Source: Byssovorax sp. (GTDB lineage Bacteria; Myxococcota_A; Polyangia; Polyangiales; Polyangiaceae). Taken from it: a DNA stretch of 64,000 nt. Location of the stretch: assembly GCA_025362495.1 (NCBI GenBank), contig JANYGI010000113.1, positions 1 through 64,000 on the forward strand, read 5' to 3'. The notes under the pieces are model-generated. The model did no database searches. It was not told the origin of the DNA and saw nothing but the letters and a program-made list of their open reading frames with translations. Below are positions 18,498 through 28,869 of the stretch, piece after piece (position 1 is the first letter of the stretch; each line of letters opens with the position of its first letter). Made by a program: the position numbers and the translations under genes.

Positions 18498-18934
18498 CTG
18501 TCATCGACAGGACCGAACAAGCGCAGAACGAAGCCCTCTCGTTCGAATTCGAGCTGCATCACCTGCCGGAGAAGGTGTGGCGCGCGCTCACCGATCCGGC
18601 GCTGCTCGCCGAGTGGCTCCTTCCCGTCGTCGGTCTGCAGCTCGCTCCGGGGGCGGCGTTCGCCTTCAAGACGCAGCCGCAGCCCGGCTGGGACGGCAGC
18701 GTCGATTGCCAGTTCGTCGAGATCGAAGCGCAGCGGAAGCTCAGCTACACGTGGCGCGTCGGCGCCATGGACACCCTGGTGACGTTCACGCTCACGCCCA
18801 CCGCGTCGGGGACGCGCCTGTCTCTCGTGCACTCGGGCTTCAAGCCGGACCAGAAGCAGAACTTCGGCGGCGCGCGCTACGGCTGGAAGCTGATGGGCGG
18901 GCGCCTCGTCGATCTGTTCGCGAAGAGGGCCTGA
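18494..18934 (+). CDS. SRPBCC/AHSA1-domain protein
   Basis: The 146-residue protein has the AHSA1-like START fold: [26 protein letters not shown], then [41 protein letters not shown] and a long C-terminal helix ([13 protein letters not shown]). The fold encloses a hydrophobic ligand cavity, but the ligand is unknown in this subgroup. It overlaps the ArsR gene by ATGA, so the two are translationally coupled. Such pairs are widespread and often respond to small hydrophobic or toxic compounds. The UvrA-like gene follows after 54 bp and may belong to the same transcript. Confidence 0.9.
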   Translation: MTVIDRTEQAQNEALSFEFELHHLPEKVWRALTDPALLAEWLLPVVGLQLAPGAAFAFKTQPQPGWDGSVDCQFVEIEAQRKLSYTWRVGAMDTLVTFTLTPTASGTRLSLVHSGFKPDQKQNFGGARYGWKLMGGRLVDLFAKRA

Positions 18935-18988
18935 AGCCGCCGCGGCGCCGCGCCGGGGCGAGATCGCGTTTCCACTGTCCGGAGCACC

Positions 18989-21277
18989 ATGTCCCCCTCC
19001 CACTCTTCCTCCGCATCCGATAGCCCGGGCTCCATCCAGGTCCGGGGCGCCCGCGAGAACAACCTCAAAAACATCTCCGTCGACATCCCTCGACGGAAGA
19101 TCACCGTGTTCACCGGGGTCTCGGGCTCGGGGAAATCGTCGCTGGTGTTCGACACCATCGCCGCGGAATCGCATCGCCTCCTCAACGAGACGTTCTCGAC
19201 CTTCGTGCAGAATTTCTTGCCGCGCTACGCCCAGCCCGACGTCGACGTGCTGGCCAACCTCTCCACGGCGATCCTCGTCGACCAGCAACGCCTCGGCGGG
19301 AACCCGCGCTCGACGCTGGGCACGGCGACTGACCTCTACACGCTGCTGCGCGTCCTGTTTTCCCGCCTCGGGAAGCCCGCTGTGCCGCACGCGCTGGCGC
19401 TCTCGTTCAACGATCCCACCGGCATGTGCCCCGAGTGCGAGGGGCTCGGTCGCGGGGCCCGGATCGACGTCGACGCGCTGGTGGACAGGAAGAAATCCCT
19501 CGAAGAGGGCCCGATCCGTTTCCCGACGTTCAATGTGGGTGGCTACCACCTGAACACCTTCGTCAAGTCGGGCTTCTTCGACGTGAAGAAGCCGCTCGCG
19601 AAGTACACGAAAGACGAGCTACACAATCTCCTTCATCGCAACGACTCGAAGGTCAAGGTCAACGCACAGGGGCTGAAGATCAACTCGGGCTACGAAGGCG
19701 TCGTCCCGAAATTCAAGCGCCTTTACCTGACCAAAGACGCCGAGAAGCTGCCGGCGAACCTTCGCGAGTCGTTCGAACGGATCGTGACCTCCGGGCCGTG
19801 CGGCGCGTGCGATGGAACGCGCCTGTCGGAGCTCGCGCGCGCCTGCCGCATCGACGGCAAGAACATCGCAGACTGCTCGGCGATGCAGATCAGCGAGCTC
19901 GCGGCGTTCATCCATGCGCTCCGTGCGCCGAGCGTCGCTCCGCTGCTGGCTCGCCTGGCCGAGAGGCTCGATCACCTCGTCGAGATCGGGCTCGGCTATC
20001 TGAGCCTGAGCCGCGAGACCGCGACGCTGTCCGGTGGAGAATCGCAGCGGGTGAAGATGGTGCGCCACCTGTCGTCGAGCCTGACGGAGACGCTCTACAT
20101 CTTCGACGAGCCGACGATCGGCCTGCACCCGCACGACATCCAGCGGCTCAACACCACTCTCCTCCGGCTGCGTGACGCGGGCAATACCGTGCTCGTCGTG
20201 GAGCACAAGCCGCAGGTGATGGCGATCGCCGATCACCTGATCGATCTCGGGCCGGGCGCCGGAAAGGCCGGAGGGACGGTGGTGTTCGAGGGCTCGTTCG
20301 CCGGCCTCCAGAAGAGTGACACTCTCACCGGAAAGCACCTGGCGAGGCTCGAGGCGCTGAAAGAAAAGCCGCGCAAAGGGAAGGGGCATCTCGTGATCGA
20401 GAACGCCACGCTCAACAACCTCCACGACGTCACCGTGAAGATCCCGAGAGGCGTCCTCACGGCCGTCACCGGCGTCGCGGGCAGCGGGAAGAGCTCGCTC
20501 ATCCATGGTAGCCTCGCCGGGCGCTACCCGGATGCGGTGTTCGTCGATCAAGCGCTGGCGGCCGGATCGCGGCGATCCAACCTGGCCACGTACTCGGGGA
20601 TGGCGGACGCGGTCCGGAAGGCGTTTGCGACGGCCAACAAGGTCGAGCCCGCGCTCTTCAGCGCGAACTCCAGGGGGGCTTGCGCGGCCTGCGAGGGGCT
20701 GGGCGTGCTGTATACCGATCTGCAGCACCTCGACCCGGTCGCGATTCGCTGCGAGACGTGCGAGGGCCGCTGCTTCACCGACGCGGTCCTGGCGTTGACG
20801 CTTCGCGGGAAGAACATCAACGACGTGTTGAACCTCGCGGTGATCGACGCGCTGTCGTACTTCACGGAAAAATCGGTCCTCGCGACGCTGAAGGCGCTGC
20901 GAGACGTCGGGCTCGGGTACATCGCGCTCGGGCAAAGGCTCAACACCCTCTCGGGCGGCGAACGTCAACGCCTGAAGCTGGCGGCAGAGCTCGAGAAGCC
21001 GTCGCCGATCGTGGTCCTCGACGAGCCGACGACGGGCTTGCACATGGCCGACGTGGCGACGCTGCTCGCGCTCCTCGACACGATGGTCGACAATGGGACC
21101 ACGTTGATCGTGATCGAGCACAACCTCGACGTGATCGCGCGCGCCGACTGGATCATCGACATGGGCCCGGGCGCCGGCGCCGAAGGCGGCAACGTGGTGT
21201 TCGAGGGGACGCCGCGCGACCTGCTGAGAGCGAGCAAGTCGCTGACGGCGAAGCACCTCGCGGCGCGCCTCGGATGA
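18989..21277 (+). CDS. UvrA-like ABC ATPase without the UvrB-binding insert
   Basis: At 762 residues this is shorter than canonical UvrA (~940). It has two ABC cassettes: Walker [10 protein letters not shown] at residue 43 and GVAGSGKSS at residue 495, with signatures LSGGESQRV and LSGGERQRL. Of the first zinc module only CPECEGLG and CGACDGTRL remain. The second keeps both CxxC pairs (CAACEGLG and CETCEGRC). The first cassette lacks the long insert that carries the UvrB-binding region in UvrA1. This fits the UvrA paralogue group linked to resistance to DNA-acting drugs rather than general excision repair. Its place behind the ArsR/AHSA1 pair supports a stress or drug-response role, but that is inference. 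Confidence 0.85.
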   Translation: MSPSHSSSASDSPGSIQVRGARENNLKNISVDIPRRKITVFTGVSGSGKSSLVFDTIAAESHRLLNETFSTFVQNFLPRYAQPDVDVLANLSTAILVDQQRLGGNPRSTLGTATDLYTLLRVLFSRLGKPAVPHALALSFNDPTGMCPECEGLGRGARIDVDALVDRKKSLEEGPIRFPTFNVGGYHLNTFVKSGFFDVKKPLAKYTKDELHNLLHRNDSKVKVNAQGLKINSGYEGVVPKFKRLYLTKDAEKLPANLRESFERIVTSGPCGACDGTRLSELARACRIDGKNIADCSAMQISELAAFIHALRAPSVAPLLARLAERLDHLVEIGLGYLSLSRETATLSGGESQRVKMVRHLSSSLTETLYIFDEPTIGLHPHDIQRLNTTLLRLRDAGNTVLVVEHKPQVMAIADHLIDLGPGAGKAGGTVVFEGSFAGLQKSDTLTGKHLARLEALKEKPRKGKGHLVIENATLNNLHDVTVKIPRGVLTAVTGVAGSGKSSLIHGSLAGRYPDAVFVDQALAAGSRRSNLATYSGMADAVRKAFATANKVEPALFSANSRGACAACEGLGVLYTDLQHLDPVAIRCETCEGRCFTDAVLALTLRGKNINDVLNLAVIDALSYFTEKSVLATLKALRDVGLGYIALGQRLNTLSGGERQRLKLAAELEKPSPIVVLDEPTTGLHMADVATLLALLDTMVDNGTTLIVIEHNLDVIARADWIIDMGPGAGAEGGNVVFEGTPRDLLRASKSLTAKHLAARLG

Positions 21278-21346
21278 ACCCGCCGTCCTCGGACTCACTC
21301 CGGCACGACCGCGAAAACCGCGATATGACGGCCAGATCCGCGGCGA

Positions 21347-22270
21347 TCATGGCGTCGCGGCGGGCGCCTTCGCTCGCTCGACGATGACGCCCGCCTCGTA
21401 GCCGAGGCTCGCGGCCGCGAGCTCGCGTCGCAGCGCCGACAGCGCCGCGCGCTTCACCTCGACGCTGCGATCGGCCGCGGACTTCACCACCACGCGCCAG
21501 GTCTCCGCGCCGCCGACCACGTCGATCGGCCCCTCGACCGTGGGATCTTCGAGGATGACGCCGGCCATCCCGTCGTGCGCCTCGAGCCGCGCCGCCACGC
21601 CCTGGAGCACGGCGAGGATCTTCTCTTCCGGCACGAGCGGCCCGAACGATGCGTCGATCGCCACGCGGTTGAAGCCGTGGGTCCGGTTCGCGACGTTGCT
21701 GATGTTGCTGTTGGGGATGAAGTAGGCCGTGCCCCCGGCGTCGCGCAGCACCGTGATTCGCAGCGTCATCTGCTCGACCGTGCCGGTGATCCCGGCGATG
21801 GTCACGGTGTCGCCGACGCTGAACTGGTTCTCGAAGAGGATGAAGAACCCCGAGAAGAAATCCTTCACGATCGACTGCGCGCCGAAGCCGACCGCGACGC
21901 CGGCGATCCCCGCGCCGGCGAGGAGCGGCGCCACCGAGATGCCGATCACGCCGAGCACCACGGCGATCGTCCCGAGCCAGATCACCGCGCGCGCGACGCT
22001 CCCGGTGACGCGGGTGAGGGTCTCGACCCGCTGCTGCTCCTCGGCCTGCGACTCGTCGAAGACCGCCGCGCGCCGCGTGGCTCGCCGCATCACGAAGCGC
22101 TCGATCAGCGGGACGAGCCGCAGCGCGAGCATCGCGACGACGAGCGCGACGATCACGCGGGCGACGCCGAGGAGCACGGTCAACGCCGCGGGGCTCACCG
22201 TGACGCCGAGGACGTGGAGCGGCGCCGGCTGGGCCGAGGCGAGGAGGAGCGAATGGAGCGTGACCGGCAT
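21347..22270 (-). CDS. Small-conductance mechanosensitive channel, MscS family
   Basis: The 307-residue inner-membrane channel has an N-terminal hydrophobic segment, TM helices VIVALVVAMLALRLVPLI and AVIWLGTIAVVLGVIGI, and the pore helix VAVGFGAQSIVKDFFSG. The beta domain contains the MscS signature FILFENQFSVGDTVTIAGITGTVE and then PNSNISNVANRT, followed by the alpha/beta vestibule. It opens under membrane tension to release solutes during osmotic downshift. It converges on the UvrA-like gene with a 69-bp gap and shows no clear operon partner. Confidence 0.93.
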   Translation of the reverse strand: MPVTLHSLLLASAQPAPLHVLGVTVSPAALTVLLGVARVIVALVVAMLALRLVPLIERFVMRRATRRAAVFDESQAEEQQRVETLTRVTGSVARAVIWLGTIAVVLGVIGISVAPLLAGAGIAGVAVGFGAQSIVKDFFSGFFILFENQFSVGDTVTIAGITGTVEQMTLRITVLRDAGGTAYFIPNSNISNVANRTHGFNRVAIDASFGPLVPEEKILAVLQGVAARLEAHDGMAGVILEDPTVEGPIDVVGGAETWRVVVKSAADRSVEVKRAALSALRRELAAASLGYEAGVIVERAKAPAATP

Positions 22271-22466
22271 GACGCCCGCGAAGGTGCGCGCGAGGCCGCG
22301 GAGAGGTCAAGCGCCACCGCGCTGGCGCGGAGCCGACGGCCGCCGTTCCTCGCGACGGACGGCGCCCGGGGAACGATCTTGACGGGGGCGACCATTCGGT
22401 TGCGTCGGCGCGCGCTGCGCCCTACTCTCGGAATTTCGCCGCGTAATCCTTACCGCAAGGTCTGCT

Positions 22467-23900
<1,434 letters not shown>

Positions 23901-23925
23901 CCCCTTGCCGATCCGGTTCCAACGA

Positions 23926-24897
23926 ATGAAGCGCTGTTTGCCACCCGCCGCCGCGCTCGTCGCGCTCTCGGTGATCGCCACGATCGCCGGGCCCGCGCGG
24001 GCCGACGACAACGCGGCGGCCGAGGCCCTCTTCCAGCAAGCGAAGACGCTCACCGAGCAGCAGCGCTACGACGAGGCGTGCCCGAAGTTCGCGGCCAGCT
24101 ACAAGCTCGACAAGGCGCTCGGCACGCTGCTCAACCTCGCCGATTGCGAGGAGCACATCAACCACGTCGCCTCGGCGTGGGCCCACTGGGGCGAGGCCGT
24201 CGAGCTCGCGCAGAAGTCGGGCGACGCGCGCGCCGCGTTCGCGAGCGGCCACCGCGACGCGCTCGTGAAGCGGCTGCCCACGCTCGTCCTCGACGTCACC
24301 GCGCCGAGCAGCACGCTCGAGGTCTACCGCGACGGCGTGAAGATCGATCCCGCGGCCTACGGCGTGCCGCTCCCGAGCGATCCGGGCGGCCACGTCGTCA
24401 CCGTGCGCCGCGGCGCCGAGGTGATCGCCGAGCGGCGCGTCGTCGTGCGCGAAGGCGAGACCGGCAGCGTGCCGCTCGATCTCGCCGCGATCGAGAGGGC
24501 CGCGCCCGCGGTCGTCGCCGGGTCTGGCTACGAGGCTCCGCCGAGCGGGCTCCGCACGGGCGGCTTCGTGCTCACCGGCGTCGGCCTCGCCACGGTGCTC
24601 GCGGCGGGCGGCCTCGAGATCGCCGCGATCATCAACAAATCGGCGGCCGACGCGCCGGACTCCTGCGTCGCCAATCACTGCACGCCGGCCGGGATCGTCA
24701 CCGCGCGGCGCGCCAACACCTTCGCGACGGCGGGCCAGTGGATCGGTATCGGAGGTATCCTGATGACGGCGGTGGGGGTGAGCCTGATCATCGCCTCTCC
24801 GAGCCGGAAGGCGCCGCCCCGCGCCGCGCCGCCGGTCACGGTCGGTGGCTGGCTCGTGCCCGGGAGCGGTGGAGTCACGCTCGAAGGGGCCTTGTGA
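23926..24897 (+). CDS. Exported TPR-like protein with C-terminal membrane helices
   Basis: The 323-residue protein starts MKRCLPPAAALVALSVIAT, a signal peptide cleaved near ARA-DD. A TPR-like helical hairpin pair (AEALFQQAKTLTEQQRYDEA, NLADCEEHINHVASAWAHWG) is followed by a beta domain with PEGA-like strands (SSTLEVYRDGVKIDP). Two membrane helices come next, near residues 205-230 and 265-290. This layout, found directly after a Ser/Thr kinase gene, recurs in Sorangium-type myxobacteria. A TTG upstream (23905) would extend the signal peptide unnaturally. The next gene overlaps it (GTGA), so they are coupled. Confidence 0.8.
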   Translation: MKRCLPPAAALVALSVIATIAGPARADDNAAAEALFQQAKTLTEQQRYDEACPKFAASYKLDKALGTLLNLADCEEHINHVASAWAHWGEAVELAQKSGDARAAFASGHRDALVKRLPTLVLDVTAPSSTLEVYRDGVKIDPAAYGVPLPSDPGGHVVTVRRGAEVIAERRVVVREGETGSVPLDLAAIERAAPAVVAGSGYEAPPSGLRTGGFVLTGVGLATVLAAGGLEIAAIINKSAADAPDSCVANHCTPAGIVTARRANTFATAGQWIGIGGILMTAVGVSLIIASPSRKAPPRAAPPVTVGGWLVPGSGGVTLEGAL

Positions 24898-25358
24898 CGG
24901 TCCGCCGTCTTCTCCTGGCGTTCGCCGCGCTCACCGGCGCTCTCGGGCTCCAGGCGAGCTGCGTCGCCGTGTTCGGCGTCGACGAGGCGAGCCTCCACGA
25001 CGTCGTCATCGACATGTGCAAATGCGACGCCCTCCAGGGCCTCGACGGCTGCGTCGCCAGGCTCACCGAGCGCCTCGATGGCGCCGGCGGGGCCGCCCAG
25101 CAGGCCTGGCTCGCGCAGTACGTCGACCGGTGCACCGAGTGCAGCGACGTGCTGCCCTGCCTCTCGGAGAGCCCGACCTGCACCCTCAGCGCGTGCAAGA
25201 TCGACGCGGAGTGTTGCCAGACGAACCCCGCCGGGCCGACGACGTGCAAGGGTGGCGCGTGCAAGGAGTGCAGCGTGGCCTCGTGCACCGTGGACGCGGA
25301 CTGTTGCCCCACGGGCGACGCCGGAAAGGTGAAGTGTGTCGTCGGCTTCTGCACTTGA
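24894..25358 (+). CDS. Small cysteine-rich lipoprotein
   Basis: The 154-residue lipoprotein starts at a GTG overlapping the preceding stop, with GAAGGGG upstream. Its signal peptide ends LQASC near residue 23. The mature part holds an N-terminal module (DMCKCDALQGLDGCV ... WLAQYVDRCTEC) and then cysteine repeats of the form DAECCQ and DADCCP. The N-terminal module matches that of the next gene in cysteine spacing and helix pattern (MCSLLDRC ... WLDTFTNFDC), so the two are probably paralogues. The cysteines are likely disulphide-bonded outside the cytoplasm. The function is unknown. Confidence 0.78.
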   Translation: MTVRRLLLAFAALTGALGLQASCVAVFGVDEASLHDVVIDMCKCDALQGLDGCVARLTERLDGAGGAAQQAWLAQYVDRCTECSDVLPCLSESPTCTLSACKIDAECCQTNPAGPTTCKGGACKECSVASCTVDADCCPTGDAGKVKCVVGFCT

Positions 25359-26562
25359 TGGTAGCGCCGCGCGCCGCCGGCGCCGGGCCACGCGGAGCGT
25401 CGCGGCCTTCGGGCTCGCGGTCAGCCTCGCGCTCGGGCTCGCGAGCTGCACTGCCGTGCTCGGGCTCGACTCCTACGGTAACGCCGCCGACGAGATGTGC
25501 AGCCTCCTCGACCGCTGCTACGGGCCGGCCGACTACGCCGGGTGTCGACCGATCCTCGAAGGCCGCCTCGACGCCGCCGACTCCTCGCTCCGGCACGACT
25601 GGCTCGACACGTTCACGAACTTCGATTGCCTCGACAGCTGCAGCGCGGGGCGCCACTGCCTCAACATCGCTCCGCTCTGCGTGTCGTCGGGCTCGTGCCT
25701 GCACCGGCAAGACTGCTGTGGGTTCCTCGACGGCAACGCGGCCTGCCTCGACAACACCTGCTGCCGGACCCGGGGCTCCACGTGCAGCACCGAGACCGAC
25801 TGCTGCCCTGGCAGCGATGGTTGCCAGAACGGCATCTGCGGCGGCGTGGCCTGCCTCGACGCCGGCACGCGGTGCGAGGCCAGCAACGAGTGCTGCACCA
25901 GGATCTGCAAGCGCGGCGAGTGCTCGGAGACCATCTGCGAGGACGACAAGGCCGCTTGCGACGTCGATCAAGACTGCTGCAACAAGCACTGCGATCCCGG
26001 TACCAAGGTCTGCACGACACCGCCGGTGTGCGCGCCGGTCGACGGCGTATGCGCCGCGGAGACCGACTGTTGCGACGGTAACCCCTGCGTCCTGAAATCA
26101 GGGACCCTCGCCGGAACGTGCCAGAAGTCGACGTGCTATCGCCTCGACATCGACTGTTCGGACGACACCGCGTGCTGCAGCGGGCACTGCGATCCTGTCA
26201 AGTCGCTGTGCGCCCCGGCCTGCGTGGCGGAGACCGGCGGCTGCTCCGACGACGCCGATTGCTGCGCGGGCGCGTGCAACGCCGGGGTCTGCGCGGGCAC
26301 GTGCTCGACCACGTACTGCACCAAGAGCGCCGATTGCTGCAGCAAATCGTGCATCGACAGCGTCTGCGCGGCGAAATGCAACACACCCACGGTTCACCCC
26401 ACCTGCGCCCTCGGCGGGCCGCTCGCGGGCGATCCGGGGGCCAGCGCGTGCGTCTCCACCATCTGCACGGCCGATCCCTTCTGCTGCTGCGGCGCCTGGG
26501 ACGACGCCTGTGTCATCGCCGCGGTGGCCCATAAAAACCTCTGTACCGACGTATGCAACTGA
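25336..26562 (+). CDS. Cysteine-rich repeat lipoprotein (Dickkopf/knottin-like repeats)
   Basis: This 408-residue lipoprotein has a signal peptide ending GLASC and about eight repeats with a DCC core: TDCCPGSDGCQNGIC, NECCTRICKRGEC, QDCCNKHCDPGTKVC, ADCCAGACNAGVC, ADCCSKSC and others. Each unit has a spacing like C-x-x-D-x-D-C-C-x(3-7)-C-x(4-8)-C, which resembles small disulphide knots. The N-terminal ~60 residues match the preceding gene. The GTG start lies 23 bp inside that gene. It is probably a rigid outer-surface or periplasmic protein. Such repeats are frequent in myxobacteria and have no defined role. Confidence 0.82.
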   Translation: MSSASALDGSAARRRRRATRSVAAFGLAVSLALGLASCTAVLGLDSYGNAADEMCSLLDRCYGPADYAGCRPILEGRLDAADSSLRHDWLDTFTNFDCLDSCSAGRHCLNIAPLCVSSGSCLHRQDCCGFLDGNAACLDNTCCRTRGSTCSTETDCCPGSDGCQNGICGGVACLDAGTRCEASNECCTRICKRGECSETICEDDKAACDVDQDCCNKHCDPGTKVCTTPPVCAPVDGVCAAETDCCDGNPCVLKSGTLAGTCQKSTCYRLDIDCSDDTACCSGHCDPVKSLCAPACVAETGGCSDDADCCAGACNAGVCAGTCSTTYCTKSADCCSKSCIDSVCAAKCNTPTVHPTCALGGPLAGDPGASACVSTICTADPFCCCGAWDDACVIAAVAHKNLCTDVCN

Positions 26563-26587
26563 ACCCTTGGTGATGGGAGCTTCACTT

Positions 26588-28171
26588 ATGCGACGATATC
26601 TCGGCCTTTCATTGACATGCGCGGCGGTGACGTACCTCGCGCTGGGGTGCCAGGTGACGGGGAGCGTCCCCGGCGCGGGCGGCAGCGCCAGCACGGGCAC
26701 GGGCCTGGGCGGGGAGCTCAGCAGCTCTGCGAGCGGGGGCCTGTCGGCGGGGGCCGGGGGCGGCACGACGGCCGGGGGCAACACCGCCGCCGTGAGCATC
26801 GCCGATCCCAAGGATACGAGCTGCATGCCCGGCGGTCTGCCGCCGCCTCCCGTGTCCCTCTCGGTCGCGCGGGCGCGGTCGACGGTCTCGGCGACGCAGC
26901 TGCGCGGCATCCTCACGGGCTCGCCGCAGCCGACGATCCCGCTGCCGAGCCTCGTCCACGGGGCCGAGCTGCTCTCGTATTTCCACATCGACTATCCGCT
27001 GCCCAACGTCGGCCAGGTCGACGGCCCGCTGGCGATCGTGACCGAGCTCGTGCCCACCGCCGTCTCCGGGCAGCTCGTGCTCCAGATTGGCGTGCAGGCG
27101 CCCAAGCCCACCGTGCACCGCGATCACACCGTGTTGACGGTCCTCGTCGACACGTCGAAGTCGATGGAAGGCGAGGCGATGAAGCGCGCCAACGCCGCGG
27201 TGCTGGCCATGGCGTCGAGCCTCGGCACCGGCGACGTGCTCAACCTCGTGACCACGAACGAGGGCGCCATGCCCGTCCACCGCGTGGCCGCGAGCGACGG
27301 CGATCCGGCCCTGTTTCAGCTCGATCCGCCGCTCACGATCGGCGGGCTCGGGAACCTCGAGGGCGGGCTCGACCTCGCGTACAAGGCGGCGCTGGCGGCC
27401 GATAGCTACGCGGCGGATGGCATCAACCGCGTCGTCGTCGTCACCGACGGCGGCGGGCTCGCGACGTCGACCGAGATCGAGCTCGCCAGCTCTCACTGGT
27501 CGGGCGAAGGCATCCAGCTCGTCGGCGTCGGGGTGGGCTCCGCGGTGGGCTACCGTCGCGAGCTGCTCGACGCCGTCACCATCGCCGGCCACGGCGCCAA
27601 CCTCTACCTCGACAGCGTCGCCGAGGCCGACGTCGCGCTCCACCAGCGCTTCGACGAGGTCATGGACGAGGCCGCGGGCGATCTCATCGTCGCCTTTCAG
27701 CTCCCCGCGATGTTCGACGTCGTCAACGCCAACGACGCCGGCGCGCTCCTCACCGAGGGCGACCTCGTGACCTCGGATCTCGGCCGCGGTCGATCGATGG
27801 TGTTCCGCCACGCCGTCACCGCGTGCTCCGGCCTCGACACGAAGGGGCTCGACAAGATCATGATCAGCGTCACGGCGAGCTGGAAGCAGCGGGGCAAGCC
27901 CGATCGGCAGATGACGACGGCGACGATCTCGGTCCTCGAGGCGATGAAGGATCCGGGATCGTACGCGGTCCTCAAGACCTCGGCCGTCGAGGCGTACGCG
28001 AGCGCGCTGGCGTCGCTCCAGGTGACGCGCTTCCAGGACGCGTGCACCAAGCTCGGCCTCGCGCGCGCGCGCCTGCAGCTCGAGCCGAACGCCGCCACCG
28101 ATCACGATCTCGACGCGATCCTCGCGCAGATCAAGGCTCACCCGGTGATGGCGCAGAAGACCTGCCCGTGA
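26588..28171 (+). CDS. VWA-domain lipoprotein
   Basis: The 527-residue protein starts MRRYLGLSLTC with a GGGAG site 7 bp upstream, and has a lipobox LALGC near residue 20. A Gly/Ser/Thr-rich linker (residues 25-75) leads to a beta region. A von Willebrand A domain follows at about residues 170-355, with the metal site DTSKS (DxSxS) and the later strand VVVVTDGGG. The remainder is a beta region and a helical C-terminus. Close relatives share the YfbK/von Willebrand-type arrangement used for protein binding at the cell surface. It lies 25 bp after the cysteine-rich lipoprotein and may share its message. Confidence 0.85.
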   Translation: MRRYLGLSLTCAAVTYLALGCQVTGSVPGAGGSASTGTGLGGELSSSASGGLSAGAGGGTTAGGNTAAVSIADPKDTSCMPGGLPPPPVSLSVARARSTVSATQLRGILTGSPQPTIPLPSLVHGAELLSYFHIDYPLPNVGQVDGPLAIVTELVPTAVSGQLVLQIGVQAPKPTVHRDHTVLTVLVDTSKSMEGEAMKRANAAVLAMASSLGTGDVLNLVTTNEGAMPVHRVAASDGDPALFQLDPPLTIGGLGNLEGGLDLAYKAALAADSYAADGINRVVVVTDGGGLATSTEIELASSHWSGEGIQLVGVGVGSAVGYRRELLDAVTIAGHGANLYLDSVAEADVALHQRFDEVMDEAAGDLIVAFQLPAMFDVVNANDAGALLTEGDLVTSDLGRGRSMVFRHAVTACSGLDTKGLDKIMISVTASWKQRGKPDRQMTTATISVLEAMKDPGSYAVLKTSAVEAYASALASLQVTRFQDACTKLGLARARLQLEPNAATDHDLDAILAQIKAHPVMAQKTCP

Positions 28172-28175
28172 CGTT

Positions 28176-28868
28176 TCAGCGCGGCGGGGCGCTCGCCCAG
28201 CGCCAGCCCTTGCAGCTCGATCCGGGCACCATCGTGCCCAGCCGGGCGACGAATCTGGCGATGGCATCGTCGAGGTTCGACCCCGAATAATCCATCTTGA
28301 GGCGGGCCACCGAGCGGTGCAGCGGGACCGAGAACAGGGTGCCCGAGATGCCGATCTCGCCGAATTCGGCGCCGCGTCCGCGCGCGCCGCGAGGGGGTTG
28401 TCCGGCGCGCGTGCGCGCTCCGCGTCCCGGCTGCGGGATGCCGCCCGGGCCGAGCGCCGAGGCGTCGTCCACGCCCTTCGACAGCGCCGTGTGGCCGTTG
28501 ATCGTCACGACGAGGATCATCGCGCCTTCGGCCGACGGGGCGAGGCGCTCGAGCAGCTCTTCGGTGATGCCCTCATCGCGCACCGACTCGTCGATGCTCG
28601 CGGCGAGCTCGGCGTGGTCGATCGAGAGGCGGTCGTCGTAGCCTGGCTCGCAGGCTTTGTCGCCGAGCGCGGTCGAGAGCGGCGGACCGAGCTTGAGCCA
28701 CGACTCGCGGCTCATGCGCCCTTCGTGGAAGACACCGAAGATCGAGATCGTCGTCTTCCCCGGCGTGAAATCGGGCTCGTACCTGGCGTGAAAGTCCGCG
28801 CTGCCTTCGGCGCACGACGTCGTCGCCATCATCACCGCGAGTCCGGGCCACAGCCGGGGAGAGATCAT
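28176..28868 (-). CDS. Hypothetical lipoprotein, last gene of the RND operon
   Basis: The 230-residue product has a short signal peptide ending MATTSC near residue 19. The mature part is mixed alpha/beta (KTTISIFGVFHEGRMSRESW, AMILVVTINGHTALSKG) with a Gly/Arg/Pro-rich insert near residue 150 that may be disordered. I do not recognise a family. It starts 1 bp after the stop of the membrane fusion gene, so it is coupled to the efflux operon and may be an outer accessory factor. It converges on the VWA gene with a 4-bp gap. Confidence 0.7.
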   Translation of the reverse strand: MISPRLWPGLAVMMATTSCAEGSADFHARYEPDFTPGKTTISIFGVFHEGRMSRESWLKLGPPLSTALGDKACEPGYDDRLSIDHAELAASIDESVRDEGITEELLERLAPSAEGAMILVVTINGHTALSKGVDDASALGPGGIPQPGRGARTRAGQPPRGARGRGAEFGEIGISGTLFSVPLHRSVARLKMDYSGSNLDDAIARFVARLGTMVPGSSCKGWRWASAPPR

Positions 28869-28869
28869 C

